64,000 nucleotides of DNA from contig JAYFQU010000017.1 of NCBI GenBank assembly GCA_034926785.1, positions 1-64,000 of the forward strand, written 5' to 3'. The notes below the pieces were generated by a model that had not been told where the DNA came from, ran no database searches, and saw only the letters and a program-made list of their open reading frames with translations. Positions 8,603 to 16,806 of the stretch are shown one piece after another. Source of the DNA: UBA7703 sp034926785. GTDB lineage: Bacteria; Bacillota; Clostridia; Christensenellales; CAG-138. The translations under genes were made by a program, and so were the position numbers. Numbering within the stretch: the stretch's first letter is position 1; each line of letters starts with the position of its first letter.

Positions 8603-9253
8603 ATGATCAAGATTGCGCCATCCATCCTCTCCGCCGATTTTTCCAGCCTCGGCCGTGATATCGCCTCCCTTTCCGATTGGAATGCGGATTGGGTGCATTT
8701 CGACGTGATGGACGGCCATTTCGTGCCAAATATGTCCTTTGGCCCACCGATTTTAGCCGCCATCCGCCCGCTGACCCGGCTGCCGATCGACGTGCATCTC
8801 ATGGTAGAGGAGCCTTCGCGCTTTGTTCCTTGGTTTCAAAAGGCGGGAGCCGATATCATCACCATCCATGCGGAGGCGGAAAAGCATCTGCACCGCGCCC
8901 TGCAGCAGATCCACGAAGGCGGCTGCAAGGCCGGCGTTGTACTCAATCCCGGAACTCCCGCGGTCGCGGTCAAGGAACTCCTGCCGTATTGCGATCTTAT
9001 TCTCGTCATGTCGGTCAATCCCGGTTATGGCGGACAAAAATTTATCCCGGAGTCGTTGGAGAAAATTTCCGAGCTGCGCCGGATGATTGACGAACGTGGC
9101 CTGAAAACAGAGATTGAGGTGGACGGCGGCATCAATCCCGAAACGGCAAAGCAATGCATCGACGCCGGCGCAACGGTTCTGGTTGCCGGCAGCGCAGTGT
9201 TTCTAGCGGAGGATCCTAAGGATATGATCCGTCGGCTCCGGCATAACGCATAA
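8603..9253 (+). CDS. rpe: Ribulose-phosphate 3-epimerase
   Basis: Interconverts ribulose-5-P and xylulose-5-P in the pentose phosphate pathway. The 216-residue TIM barrel shows PSILSADFSSLG, HFDVMDGHFVPN (metal His and Asp), VMSVNPGYGGQKF and EVDGGINPETA. It is the last gene of the operon; the family gene often found next (thiN) is missing and a terminator carrying repeat element B1 follows. Confidence 0.96.
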   Translation: MIKIAPSILSADFSSLGRDIASLSDWNADWVHFDVMDGHFVPNMSFGPPILAAIRPLTRLPIDVHLMVEEPSRFVPWFQKAGADIITIHAEAEKHLHRALQQIHEGGCKAGVVLNPGTPAVAVKELLPYCDLILVMSVNPGYGGQKFIPESLEKISELRRMIDERGLKTEIEVDGGINPETAKQCIDAGATVLVAGSAVFLAEDPKDMIRRLRHNA

Positions 9254-9271
9254 TGCGCCCCGATAGCCAAA

Positions 9272-9287
9272 AGAGCCTCACGGCTCT
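9272..9287 (+). terminator. Left copy of the rpe terminator hairpin
   Basis: AGAGCC-TCAC-GGCTCT preceded by an A run but lacking a U-tract. The same 16 bases recur at 9483-9498, so element B1 lies between two copies of one hairpin. Confidence 0.7.
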
Positions 9288-9482
9288 GAGGCCGTCAAAA
9301 AACGAGTTTTTTGACGGGGCAACCGCTCTTTGCCTCTCGTCCTCAGGACTCCGAACGGCAAAGAGCTGCGAAGAAATCGCCCGATCCCGGGCGATCCGTC
9401 GCGGCGGCAAAGCCACCGCGGCCGGAATCGATGGGTTAAGGGCTACGGCCCTTAACAATCCCGGAACTTTTTTGACAGACTG
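9288..9482. repeat. Dispersed hairpin-array element, family B, copy 1
   Basis: About 195 bp. In order it contains CCGTCAAAAAACG paired with CGTTTTTTGACGG-like sequence, a long CGCTCTTTGC..GCAAAGAGC stem enclosing GTCCTCAGGACTC, an ATCGCCCG..CGGGCGAT stem, a GGCGGC..GCC(A)CC stem, and TTAAGGGC-TACG-GCCCTTAA. It matches inverted copies at 25222-25415 and about 30228-30422. It is flanked by identical 16-bp terminator hairpins. Confidence 0.85.
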
Positions 9483-9504
9483 AGAGCCTCACGGCTCTTT
9501 TTTC
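9483..9504 (+). terminator. rpe operon terminator (right copy with U-tract)
   Basis: AGAGCC-TCAC-GGCTCT followed by TTTTTTC. It is identical to the hairpin at 9272 but carries the U-tract. Confidence 0.85.
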
Positions 9505-9529
9505 TTTGCGTAGATTCCGATTATTTCGT

Positions 9530-10063
9530 TTACTCTTCGCTCTTGAGCAGCGTGGTCAGCAACTGCGCATACAGCGGTTCCGAGGCCTTCTCCCAGTTCA
9601 TGCGCATACGCTGCGCCATATCCCGCGTTGCGACGCGCAGGGTAACCTCCATGACCGCCGCATTTTCCTCCAGCGCGCGCAGATGCACGAGGTATCCGCC
9701 GGAGGGCAGCTCCTCCATTTCGGAAACAATCTGTGTTTCCAGCAGCATCTCTTCTCTGTGCTCGCGCGCATATCGCTCCAGCCGCTCCCGAAGAGAGACC
9801 GGCAGGCTCTCTACAAACTGCTCTAAAACATCCGACCCACGAACGCTCAGACGATAGGCTTGCCCAAACGCCTTTGGCACAGCGGCAATAAACGCGTCCT
9901 CCTCCAGTTCATGCATGCAGCTTTGATAATCGAAAAAGCTCATCACGTTATTATCCACCATCACGCGATAGAGCTGTTCGCGCGTAATGCCAACCTTGGA
10001 AGCGCTCAGATAGTAGAGTATGGTAAGTTTATTTTTTGTTACGCCCTGCGCAAAAATCGGCAT
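9530..10063 (-). CDS. DUF4364 family regulator-like protein
   Basis: About 177 residues; the start MPIFAQGVTKNK is chosen because CAGGAGGTAACGTC lies directly before it, although the frame is open further upstream. The N-terminal half reads as a winged helix (TKNKLTILYYLSASKVGITREQLYRVM), the pattern of the DUF4364 family common in Clostridia. The C-terminal half is alpha/beta with no catalytic motif. Probably a small transcription regulator of unknown target. Confidence 0.75.
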   Translation of the reverse strand: MPIFAQGVTKNKLTILYYLSASKVGITREQLYRVMVDNNVMSFFDYQSCMHELEEDAFIAAVPKAFGQAYRLSVRGSDVLEQFVESLPVSLRERLERYAREHREEMLLETQIVSEMEELPSGGYLVHLRALEENAAVMEVTLRVATRDMAQRMRMNWEKASEPLYAQLLTTLLKSEE

Positions 10064-10101
10064 GACGTTACCTCCTGTTGTCTTAGGTCTTGTTTCCCGC
10101 G

Positions 10102-10560
10102 TTATATGCCGGCGAACGACTCGGCAATGATCCACGCGGCGTCCCCCACATAGCAGCCGCAGGGGCGCCGTTCATAATAGTCCTTGGTCCGTTCCTCCGG
10201 GATAGCGCCGGGCGCCGTCTGCGTGTCCTGCAGCAGTTCGCGGCAGATGATGGAGTGGTCGCGCTCCTTAAAACGCGCCGCGAGCGCCTGCACGCGCGCG
10301 TATAGGTCCGTTTTCTCCTCTTTCGCCTTAGGGTCGTCATAACCGCGGAGCAAACCCTCAATCATAAACATTGCGCTCACCGCGCCGCAAACCTCCCTGA
10401 GCCGGCCCATTCCCCCGCCAAAGGCGGAGGCAAGCTTTGCCGCCTGTTCCGGAGCTAATCCTGTCTCTTCACAAAACGCAAGGAGCACCGCCTGCGCGCA
10501 ATTGTATCCCTGCTCAAAATAGCTTTTTGCCAAAGAACTCTTTTCTTCCGGGTTCATCAT
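10102..10560 (-). CDS. C_GCAxxG_C_C family (putative redox) protein
   Basis: 152 residues with conserved, spaced cysteines: GYNCAQAVL, FCEETG, REVCGAVSA, IICREL and PCGCYVGDAAW. This matches the layout of the C_GCAxxG_C_C family, thought to be redox-active or metal-binding proteins of anaerobes. AAGGAAAAAG precedes tandem ATGs. It lies just upstream of the DUF4364 gene on the same strand. The biological role is unknown. Confidence 0.75.
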   Translation of the reverse strand: MMNPEEKSSLAKSYFEQGYNCAQAVLLAFCEETGLAPEQAAKLASAFGGGMGRLREVCGAVSAMFMIEGLLRGYDDPKAKEEKTDLYARVQALAARFKERDHSIICRELLQDTQTAPGAIPEERTKDYYERRPCGCYVGDAAWIIAESFAGI

Positions 10561-10642
10561 TGCAACTTTTTCCTTCGTCTGCCGTTAGAAGGATCATATC
10601 ATATCTTCTCGTCTCCTGTCCAACTGCCTGCAAGAATCCGCA

Positions 10643-10675
10643 GAAAAAATTGCCGCAGGGGTTTCCCCGCGGCAA
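10643..10675 (-). terminator. Terminator after the duplicated-domain lipoprotein gene
   Basis: On the minus strand TTGCCGCGGGG-AAA-CCCCTGCGGCAA is followed by TTTTTTC; strong GC stem plus U-tract. Confidence 0.85.
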
Positions 10676-10693
10676 TCGAGCAGCTAAGTCGGG

Positions 10694-11971
10694 TTAGAGA
10701 ATCTGAAACGAGAGTACCATCTGTTGCACATAGGGATAGAGCGTGTTGAAATCTTCCTTTGTTCCGGTAAAGGTGACCAAATACAGGTTGTCCCCCTGTA
10801 ACATCAAAAAGTCAATCGTGTTCAAATCATACCCCGCGTCCGTCCAGCTATAGGCGTAGATTGCAATGTCATTCCCGTTCGCCGTATCCAGTCCAGACTG
10901 AACCAACTGGTAATTTTTAAGCCCGTCATCCTCGGTCGAGGTAATCCAGCTTTGCAGTGCGGAATCGAGCGTATAGCCCTTTGCGCTGCCGGGCAGCGCA
11001 ACGACCACCACGGTATTCGCATCGCCATACCCCTCAACCATATACTCAGTTGGATAAAACGACGCGGCATTGCTCGCCTTCATCTCCGATACATTCCAAT
11101 CACTTGGATATGCGATCGAGAATCCCCCCTCCTTCTGAGAATACTGCGTGTAGTCAATGTTCGCTGCGTCAGAGGCCGCAGCCGCATTTCCAACGGCAAA
11201 CGTAACCGTCTTTGCGGGAGTCGCAGCGTCATCCACGTAGATTTCCACGCGATATTGCCCGTCCGGCGCAGTGCTGGTCAATTCGAGTGTGCCGGAGATA
11301 TAGATATCCGTTTTCCCTTGAGGATCAAAGTCATATGACGCGATGGTGGCTCCGGTGGCGTCATACCAGATAAAGCGAATCATGGTATTCGCCTGTGTGT
11401 TGCGCAGCACGGCTGAAACATACCAGGTGCCTGTCGGCGCCACCGTCGTAATGGTGTCTGCCGGATACCCATTCTCGTCGATATAGGACGTCATATGCGC
11501 ATCTTCCACATATGCGCCGTCTGTATTAGCCGCTGTTTTCTCGCCTGCCGCCACAACAACAAACTTCACTGTAGCATCGGGTTCTGTTCGGTCCTCAATA
11601 TAGTATTCAACCTGATAGTCACCATTCGGAAGTAATGCCGTGGGTTCAAACGACGAGTAAATATACCGATCCGATATTGTTCCGCTATCAAGGGTGATTT
11701 CATCCATCTTCTGATTGCCGGTAACATACGTCCAGACAATCCGAATTTTTGTGTTGTCCGGCGCGTTGCGCACCTTTGCAGAGGTATAGAGAATGGCGGA
11801 GTCCGCCGGAAAAGACACGACCTCTTCACCGGGGATGCCGTTTTCGTCGATACTGTTCGTCATGATCGCGTCTTCAATCTTTGCAGTCGTGAAGTTAAAA
11901 CTACACCCCAGCAGGAATACGGAAAGCGCGGCGACAATGGTATAGCGTAAAATTTGCTTTGCGGTTTTCAT
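10694..11971 (-). CDS. Lipoprotein with two repeated beta domains and a PsbP/DcrB-like C-terminus
   Basis: The 425-residue exported protein starts MKTAKQILRYT with a lipobox (VFLLGC, Cys about residue 22). Two homologous units of about 100 residues follow: SIDENGIPGEEVVSFP..RIVWTYV and SYIDENGYPADTITTV..RFIWYDA. They read as Ig-like or ligand-binding sandwiches. The C-terminal about 150 residues (EGGFSIAYPSDWNVSE...) resemble the PsbP/DcrB/Mog1 fold. AAAGGAG just before the ATG sets the start; a palindrome lies over the leader. Function unknown, presumably surface-anchored. Confidence 0.7.
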   Translation of the reverse strand: MKTAKQILRYTIVAALSVFLLGCSFNFTTAKIEDAIMTNSIDENGIPGEEVVSFPADSAILYTSAKVRNAPDNTKIRIVWTYVTGNQKMDEITLDSGTISDRYIYSSFEPTALLPNGDYQVEYYIEDRTEPDATVKFVVVAAGEKTAANTDGAYVEDAHMTSYIDENGYPADTITTVAPTGTWYVSAVLRNTQANTMIRFIWYDATGATIASYDFDPQGKTDIYISGTLELTSTAPDGQYRVEIYVDDAATPAKTVTFAVGNAAAASDAANIDYTQYSQKEGGFSIAYPSDWNVSEMKASNAASFYPTEYMVEGYGDANTVVVVALPGSAKGYTLDSALQSWITSTEDDGLKNYQLVQSGLDTANGNDIAIYAYSWTDAGYDLNTIDFLMLQGDNLYLVTFTGTKEDFNTLYPYVQQMVLSFQIL

Positions 11972-11980
11972 AATGGCTCC

Positions 11981-11998
11981 TTTCAAGGCCCCTTGAAA
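11981..11998. promoter_or_regulatory. Perfect palindrome in the leader, adjoining the ribosome site
   Basis: TTTCAAGG-CC-CCTTGAAA lies 10-27 bases upstream of the lipoprotein start and its last bases run into AAAGGAG. It could be a protein operator or an RNA hairpin limiting ribosome access. Confidence 0.4.
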
Positions 11999-12194
11999 AC
12001 ACAGCCCCACACCCCTTTTTTTCTAACGTGCTGCGCTGTCAAATGGAGTTCCGACAGCGTTTGTTTCCCTTGCGGTCATTGGCTGTGAAACGATCCGCAG
12101 GTTCATCTTACTATACAGCAGTATTTATTTCTGTGACATTATCATATCATTGTGTTGATTATTTTAAAAGCACATTGTTGCTTTGTGTTTTTGA

Positions 12195-12229
12195 CAAAAA
12201 AAGAGCACCCGTCGATCGACGCATGCTCT
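12195..12229 (-). terminator. Terminator after the metallo-hydrolase gene
   Basis: Minus strand AGAGCATG-CGTCGATCGACG-GGTGCTCT stem followed by seven T residues, 9 bases past the stop codon. Confidence 0.85.
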
Positions 12230-12237
12230 GCAAGGTA

Positions 12238-13143
12238 TCATTTCATATTATTTTTATGCAATTCAGTTCTCGTTTTCCAGAGCATTAACCCATTTTCAAA
12301 GCAAACATCCACCCGACCGCCATCCTTCAGCCAGGCAAGATAAGAACGAACCGAACTGCCAACGAGCGCATATTGCTCAAAGCTCATACGAAGTCCATAA
12401 TGAAGAAACAATTTTTGCAATATCTGTTCAAAGAGCATCGGTTCCGTGCAAAGTTCCAGAATTTTTTGTGCGATTTCGTGCACCTTGTCGATGTTCATCT
12501 GCGCAAGCGGAGCAATCTCCCCGCTCACCTCCGTATGCGCGGGAACAAACACCTTCGCCCGCATTGCCTTCACCATCTCCAGAGTATCCAAGTAAGCGGC
12601 AACATCATAGACAAATGTGATTTGATATTTCTCCAGCGTCTCCTTGCTTGCGAGACAATCTGCAAGAAAAACGACGCCGTCGCTGCTCTCATATCCCACC
12701 ATATCGAAAAAGTGGCCGTGCAGCGGAATGATCTTAATTTCTCTTGGCAGCGCCTCCTGCGTCAGTTCATCCGCCTCGCTCTCCTGCGCCAGCAAAAATT
12801 TATGCCGCAGGCACTCCGGTGGAAACCCGCCATAGAGAAACGAAGGTTCCAGGATCGGGTGCTCCGTAAAAGCCCGCTCAATTCCCGGCGCAAATATGTC
12901 GCACCCGGTCTGCGATTGCAGGTAGTGATTGCCGCCGATATGATCCGCATTGGAATGCGTATTATAGATTGCCTTGAGCCGCCAGTTGTTGGCATCCAAT
13001 ATCTGGCGCACTTTTCGTCCCGTTTCCTTGTCGTTTCCACTGTCGATGAGGCAAACGTCGTTTCCGCCAATCTTGATGAGCCCGATCTTTGTCGGACTTT
13101 GGATATAGTAACAGTTCTCGCTGATCTGCTGCAGTTCGTACAT
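12238..13143 (-). CDS. MBL-fold metallo-hydrolase
   Basis: 301 residues with the metallo-beta-lactamase fold: strand DVCLIDSGND, then THSNADHIGGN in place of the usual THxHxDHxGG (the second His is Asn), IIPLHGHFFDMVGY and LADCLA. The C-terminal about 80 residues form an extra helical, winged-helix-like region. Hydrolase of unknown substrate; the altered metal site may bind one metal. GGGAGC precedes the ATG. Its promoter region contains MITE copy C1. Confidence 0.8.
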   Translation of the reverse strand: MYELQQISENCYYIQSPTKIGLIKIGGNDVCLIDSGNDKETGRKVRQILDANNWRLKAIYNTHSNADHIGGNHYLQSQTGCDIFAPGIERAFTEHPILEPSFLYGGFPPECLRHKFLLAQESEADELTQEALPREIKIIPLHGHFFDMVGYESSDGVVFLADCLASKETLEKYQITFVYDVAAYLDTLEMVKAMRAKVFVPAHTEVSGEIAPLAQMNIDKVHEIAQKILELCTEPMLFEQILQKLFLHYGLRMSFEQYALVGSSVRSYLAWLKDGGRVDVCFENGLMLWKTRTELHKNNMK

Positions 13144-13183
13144 GTTTTCGCTCCCGTCTGTTTTTCTGTTGAATCCCGCTCAC

Positions 13184-13344
13184 TCGTGTGTGCTTCTAAC
13201 ACGCGGCGAGCACAAACCAAGTGGATTTTTCACCGTTTTAAGGAACAAAGCCACCAAAATCGCATCGCTCTTTCAAGTTCGCAGTGACAAAAAAAGATCA
13301 AAAAGGCACCGGATGCATGCCGTCACACTTTTGGAAACACACTT
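13184..13344. mobile_element. MITE-like element, family C, copy 1 (degenerate ends)
   Basis: About 160 bp similar over its length to 44505-44665 (shared tracts such as ACCGTTTT-A/G-AGGAACAAA, GTGACAAAAAA, AAAAGGCACCGG and GGAAACACACT). The right end keeps the GGAAACACACT inverted repeat; the left end is decayed. It lies between the PhzF and metallo-hydrolase genes and extends into the PhzF coding sequence. Confidence 0.7.
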
Positions 13345-14201
13345 TCGATTGCGATTGATCCTCGCATCGAGACAACCGCGCTTCCGCCGATCCATATTAC
13401 GCCGTTATTCGCAATTTTACTGTAGATGCTAGACGGCTTACCCAGCGCCTGACCTTGCACAATGGCGTTGACGCTGTTTTTCGCGATGAGCCCCTGCGTG
13501 TAGAGATAATACGACAATGCCGCATTGGAGGTTCCCGTTGCCGCCTCTTCGTCAATGCCAAACAGAGGGGCGAAATTCCTGCAAAAAGCTGTTACCGCAC
13601 CAACCGCCGGGCAGAAAAACATGTGCACGCCGATCAGGCCCAGTTCTCTTGAGAGTTGAATCACCGCTTCACGATTTTGAATTGCGTGATCCAGCGCCTC
13701 TTTACAATCCACTGGAAGCAGAATATCCGCAAGGCCAACTTTGGCGACAGCGGGTTGCAGATTGGCCGGCTGAACTGTGGGATCCAGATTATATGCCGCG
13801 TATAATCGCGCTGCTTCATCAGCTGAAAGAGTCTTCACGATCTCGCCCGCCGGCATTTCCAGCCAGACCTTTTCCGCCTCTAAAACCACGCTTAATTCAC
13901 CCGTAGCTGTCCGCGCAAGAACGTTGCCGCAAGCAATGATCTTTTGGTCCCTAAGCACGCTAAATGCGGAAATGGTCGCGTGCCCGCAGAGGGGAACTTC
14001 ACCCCTCGGCGTGAAATATCTGAGGTCGAATGTGGTTCGGTCATGCCGACGCACAAACGTGGTCTCCGAGTGCCTGAGTTCAGCTGCGATTTTCTGCATC
14101 AGCGCATCTTCTGGAAACGCCGCATCGTCCAGAAGAACAACGCCCGCTTGATTTCCGCCAAATATTCTATTTGTGAACGCATCGACGATGAAAATTTCCA
14201 A
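13323..14201 (-). CDS. PhzF-family isomerase/epimerase-like protein
   Basis: 292 residues of the PhzF/diaminopimelate-epimerase-like fold: IVDAFTNRIFGGNQAGVV, the catalytic Glu in RHSETTFV, RYFTPRGEVPLCGHAT and the second-half DEEAATGTSNAALSYYL. The substrate in this organism is unknown; no phenazine genes are nearby. The start is TTG with GAGG upstream. The last six or seven residues (SVFPKV) and the stop codon are encoded by the inverted repeat of MITE copy C1, so the original C-terminus was replaced. Confidence 0.85.
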   Translation of the reverse strand: MEIFIVDAFTNRIFGGNQAGVVLLDDAAFPEDALMQKIAAELRHSETTFVRRHDRTTFDLRYFTPRGEVPLCGHATISAFSVLRDQKIIACGNVLARTATGELSVVLEAEKVWLEMPAGEIVKTLSADEAARLYAAYNLDPTVQPANLQPAVAKVGLADILLPVDCKEALDHAIQNREAVIQLSRELGLIGVHMFFCPAVGAVTAFCRNFAPLFGIDEEAATGTSNAALSYYLYTQGLIAKNSVNAIVQGQALGKPSSIYSKIANNGVIWIGGSAVVSMRGSIAIESVFPKV

Positions 14202-14363
14202 AACAAACCTCGGCAGGAATTGATGAGATCCATTTGCGTAAAATGGACTAATAGTTTAGGTGATTATACCAGATGAATAGAAAAATAGAAACGTTGTTTG
14301 CGCGCTTTAAAAAGAAAATGGAACCGGCGAACCGCGACTTCAAGCGCCCCTTGAATGACAGGC

Positions 14364-14402
14364 CAAGAAAAAACAACCACCCATTTAGGTGGTTGTTTTT
14401 TC
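14364..14402. terminator. Terminator downstream of tRNA-Leu
   Basis: AAAAAACAACCACC-CATTTA-GGTGGTTGTTTTTT: symmetrical A and T runs allow termination in both directions; on the minus strand it lies just after the tRNA 3' end. Confidence 0.85.
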
Positions 14403-14403
14403 T

Positions 14404-14486
14404 TGGTGCGGCAGATGGGACTTGAACCCATACGCTCGCGCACACGCCCCTCAAACGTGCCTGTCTGCCAATTCCAGCACTGCCGC
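14404..14486 (-). tRNA. tRNA-Leu (anticodon GAG)
   Basis: Minus-strand cloverleaf: acceptor GCGGCAG paired with CTGCCGC, discriminator A and encoded CCA; anticodon stem CACGT/GCGTG with loop TTGAGGG (anticodon GAG); a long class II variable arm (TGCGCGAGCGTA region); T arm ATGGG-TTCAAGT-CCCAT. The long variable arm and anticodon agree on leucine. Confidence 0.95.
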
Positions 14487-14782
14487 GCACCATGTCATTA
14501 TAGCCGCAGGGAGATGCATTGTCAATTCCTTTTCATCAAATTTTTGAGGTCGTTTTTAACTCTTTTTCGTCATACTCTCCCCGGCCCATCCGGTCCGTTC
14601 CATGCGCTCTCTTCACGTTTTTTCCGTTTCGACACAGTTCTTTCAAAAAACACGCCGCCCTATCCTTTTTTATCCACGCAATCCGCGTTATAATGAGGGA
14701 AAGTATTTCCCAATTGTTTCTCCAGGGCGCGAATATCGCAATCCTACAGGCCCTGATTTTAGTTTTGGAGGTATACGTTCCC
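14487..14782 (+). promoter_or_regulatory. Gene-free leader of pncB with a candidate promoter
   Basis: No gene is seen in these 296 bases. TATAAT at 14689-14694 is a good -10 with no convincing -35. Between it and the start a CAGGGC..GCCCTG pairing (about 14725-14755) could form a loose hairpin; I do not recognise a known riboswitch. Confidence 0.4.
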
Positions 14783-16216
14783 ATGCGCAATTTAACCATG
14801 TTGACCGACCTGTATCAGCTCACCATGATGTATGGCTACTTCAAAGAAGGCATGCAGAAAAACGAAGGCATCTTCGACCTGTTCTTCCGCCCAAAGGAAG
14901 ATGTCGTCTACGCTGTTATGGCGGGTACGGAGAGCGTCGTCGAATATATCAATAACATCCACTTTGCCGAAGAGGACATCGCCTATCTTCGCTCGCTCAA
15001 GCTTTTTGACGAGTCGTTCCTCACCTACTTAAAAACATTTCGCTTCACCGGCGATCTTTACGCAATGCCGGAGGGTACGGTCGTTTTTCCGCATGAACCG
15101 CTCGTGCGCGTCCGCGCGCCGATCATGGAAGCGCAGCTCATCGAGACTGCAATGCTCACATTTGTCAACCACCAAACGCTCATTGCCACCAAAGCAAGCC
15201 AGATCTGCTATTCCGCCCAGGGTGACTCCGTACTGGAGTTTGGCCTGCGCCGCGCGCAGGGTGCGGATGCGGCCATCTACGGCGCCCGCGCAGCCATTAT
15301 CGGCGGCTGTAACGCAACGAGCAACGTCCTCACCGGGCAGATGTTTGACATCAAAGTCTCCGGCACGCATGCGCATAGCTGGGTGCAGAGTTTCCCGGAC
15401 GAGGTCAGTGCATTTCGCGCCTATGCGCGAACCTTTCCAGATAGCTGCTTGCTGCTTGTAGACACCTACGATACGCTCCGCAGCGGCGTTCCAAACGCCA
15501 TCACGGTGTTCAAGGAACTCCGCGAGCGCGGCTATGAGCCCGTCGGCATCCGTCTGGACAGCGGAGACCTTGCCTATCTGAGCAAAAAGGCTCGTCTCAT
15601 GCTGGATGAAGCCGGATTCCCGAACGCCATCATTGCCGCGAGCAGCGATCTGGACGAGTATGTCATCCGCGACCTGAAAACGCAGGGCGCGCGCATCAAC
15701 GTTTGGGGCGTTGGCACGCGTTTGATTACAAGCGAGAATAATCCCGCGCTTGGCGGCGTCTACAAGATGAGCGGCGAGGTGGTCAACGGCGAACTGATTT
15801 CGAAAATCAAGATTTCCGACAATCCCGCCAAGGTGACAAACCCCGGTTATAAAAAGGTATTCCGACTCTATGATAAGGATGGCATGGCCATTGCCGACCT
15901 GATTGCCATGGAGGATGAAAGCATCGATACGACAAAGCCATTGCGAATCTTTGACCCGATTCAGACCTACAAGCGCATGACGCTCACCAACTTCACCGCA
16001 CGGGAACTGCTGGTTCCAATCTTTATTGGTGGAAAGCAGGTCTACACTTGCCCGGATATTCATGAGATCGCCGCTTATGCCAGGCGCGAGATGGCCTCTA
16101 TGTGGGATGAATACAAGCGTCTCCTCATGCCGCATACCTATAAGGTAGACCTTTCGGACAAGCTCTATGATCTCAAACAGCGGCTGCTAAGGGAGCTGGT
16201 TGGAGACCACGCATGA
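14783..16216 (+). CDS. pncB: Nicotinate phosphoribosyltransferase
   Basis: Makes nicotinate mononucleotide from nicotinate and PRPP in NAD salvage. The 477-residue form starts MRNLTMLTDLYQLTMMYGY, the standard N-terminus, after GGAGG; the frame is open further upstream but that part is non-family. Motifs: RRAQGADAA, GTHAHSWVQSF (phosphorylated His region) and GIRLDSGDLAYLS. It overlaps the following lipoprotein gene by four bases. Confidence 0.95.
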   Translation: MRNLTMLTDLYQLTMMYGYFKEGMQKNEGIFDLFFRPKEDVVYAVMAGTESVVEYINNIHFAEEDIAYLRSLKLFDESFLTYLKTFRFTGDLYAMPEGTVVFPHEPLVRVRAPIMEAQLIETAMLTFVNHQTLIATKASQICYSAQGDSVLEFGLRRAQGADAAIYGARAAIIGGCNATSNVLTGQMFDIKVSGTHAHSWVQSFPDEVSAFRAYARTFPDSCLLLVDTYDTLRSGVPNAITVFKELRERGYEPVGIRLDSGDLAYLSKKARLMLDEAGFPNAIIAASSDLDEYVIRDLKTQGARINVWGVGTRLITSENNPALGGVYKMSGEVVNGELISKIKISDNPAKVTNPGYKKVFRLYDKDGMAIADLIAMEDESIDTTKPLRIFDPIQTYKRMTLTNFTARELLVPIFIGGKQVYTCPDIHEIAAYARREMASMWDEYKRLLMPHTYKVDLSDKLYDLKQRLLRELVGDHA

Positions 16217-16737
16217 CGCGCAAGCCGCTCATCCTCCTTCTCATTCTTCTTTTACCGCTGGCGCTTACCCTCACGGGCTGTGAGGATGCGACGCCCGTGC
16301 TCGCGGGTACGCCAACCCCCGCCGCAACGGCGACCCCGCTGCCCGATCCCTTCAGCGCGGAGATTACCGCCGCGCCGGAACCGACCGATGCGCTGGGTAG
16401 CGTCGTCGGGGGTGAGGATCATTATTGGCAATATCTCTCCTTTGGCGAGTTGCGCATCTATGAGTATGAGGACGGCACCTTTCTGGACGGCATCTGCGTC
16501 AACGCGTATCCCCTGCCGCTCAATGGCCAGGTGAATATTGTCTATCGTACCGATACGGGCAAAATCTGCGGGATCGGAACCATCCACAATGCCCTCGGCA
16601 CCACTCAGTTTGAAACAGGAACCAATGCGATCTATGCGGAAATCAGCACGGATATCGACGTTACGCAGATGGATTTTCAGCTGGAAATCCAAACGCCGTA
16701 TCAACCCGTAGTTCCTGAAGCGACTCCCGAACCCTGA
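16213..16737 (+). CDS. Small lipoprotein of unknown function
   Basis: 174 residues: signal peptide MTRKPLILLLILLLP and lipobox LTLTGC (Cys about 22), a Pro/Thr-rich linker (TPTPAATATPLPDP), then a compact beta domain of about 100 residues with GIGTIHNALGTTQF and no recognised family. Translation is coupled to pncB (ATGA), yet no functional link is evident. Confidence 0.7.
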   Translation: MTRKPLILLLILLLPLALTLTGCEDATPVLAGTPTPAATATPLPDPFSAEITAAPEPTDALGSVVGGEDHYWQYLSFGELRIYEYEDGTFLDGICVNAYPLPLNGQVNIVYRTDTGKICGIGTIHNALGTTQFETGTNAIYAEISTDIDVTQMDFQLEIQTPYQPVVPEATPEP

Positions 16738-16758
16738 TAAAACCAAGATTGCATAAAC

Positions 16759-16784
16759 AGAGCCCCGCCGTACGGCGGGGCTCT
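16759..16784. terminator. Shared convergent terminator
   Basis: AGAGCCCCGCCG/TACGGCGGGGCTCT near-perfect stem between the lipoprotein gene and the convergent PLP enzyme gene; the T-tract is short on either side. Confidence 0.6.
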
Positions 16785-16806
16785 TGCTGTGTGTTGTTAC
16801 GAATGC

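Noticed and set aside
9253..9483. Open frame across element B1 with similarity to a frame across element B3 (shared GIDGLRA.ALNNPGTFLTD)
   Set aside because: The similarity follows from DNA-level repeat identity and hairpin conservation; there is no ribosome site, starts differ and copy 2 does not keep a clear frame.
13196..13345. A small gene in the MITE (frame reading SGFFTVLRNK in both copies)
   Set aside because: The frame is short, has no ribosome site and diverges after about 30 codons; similarity is explained by the shared element.
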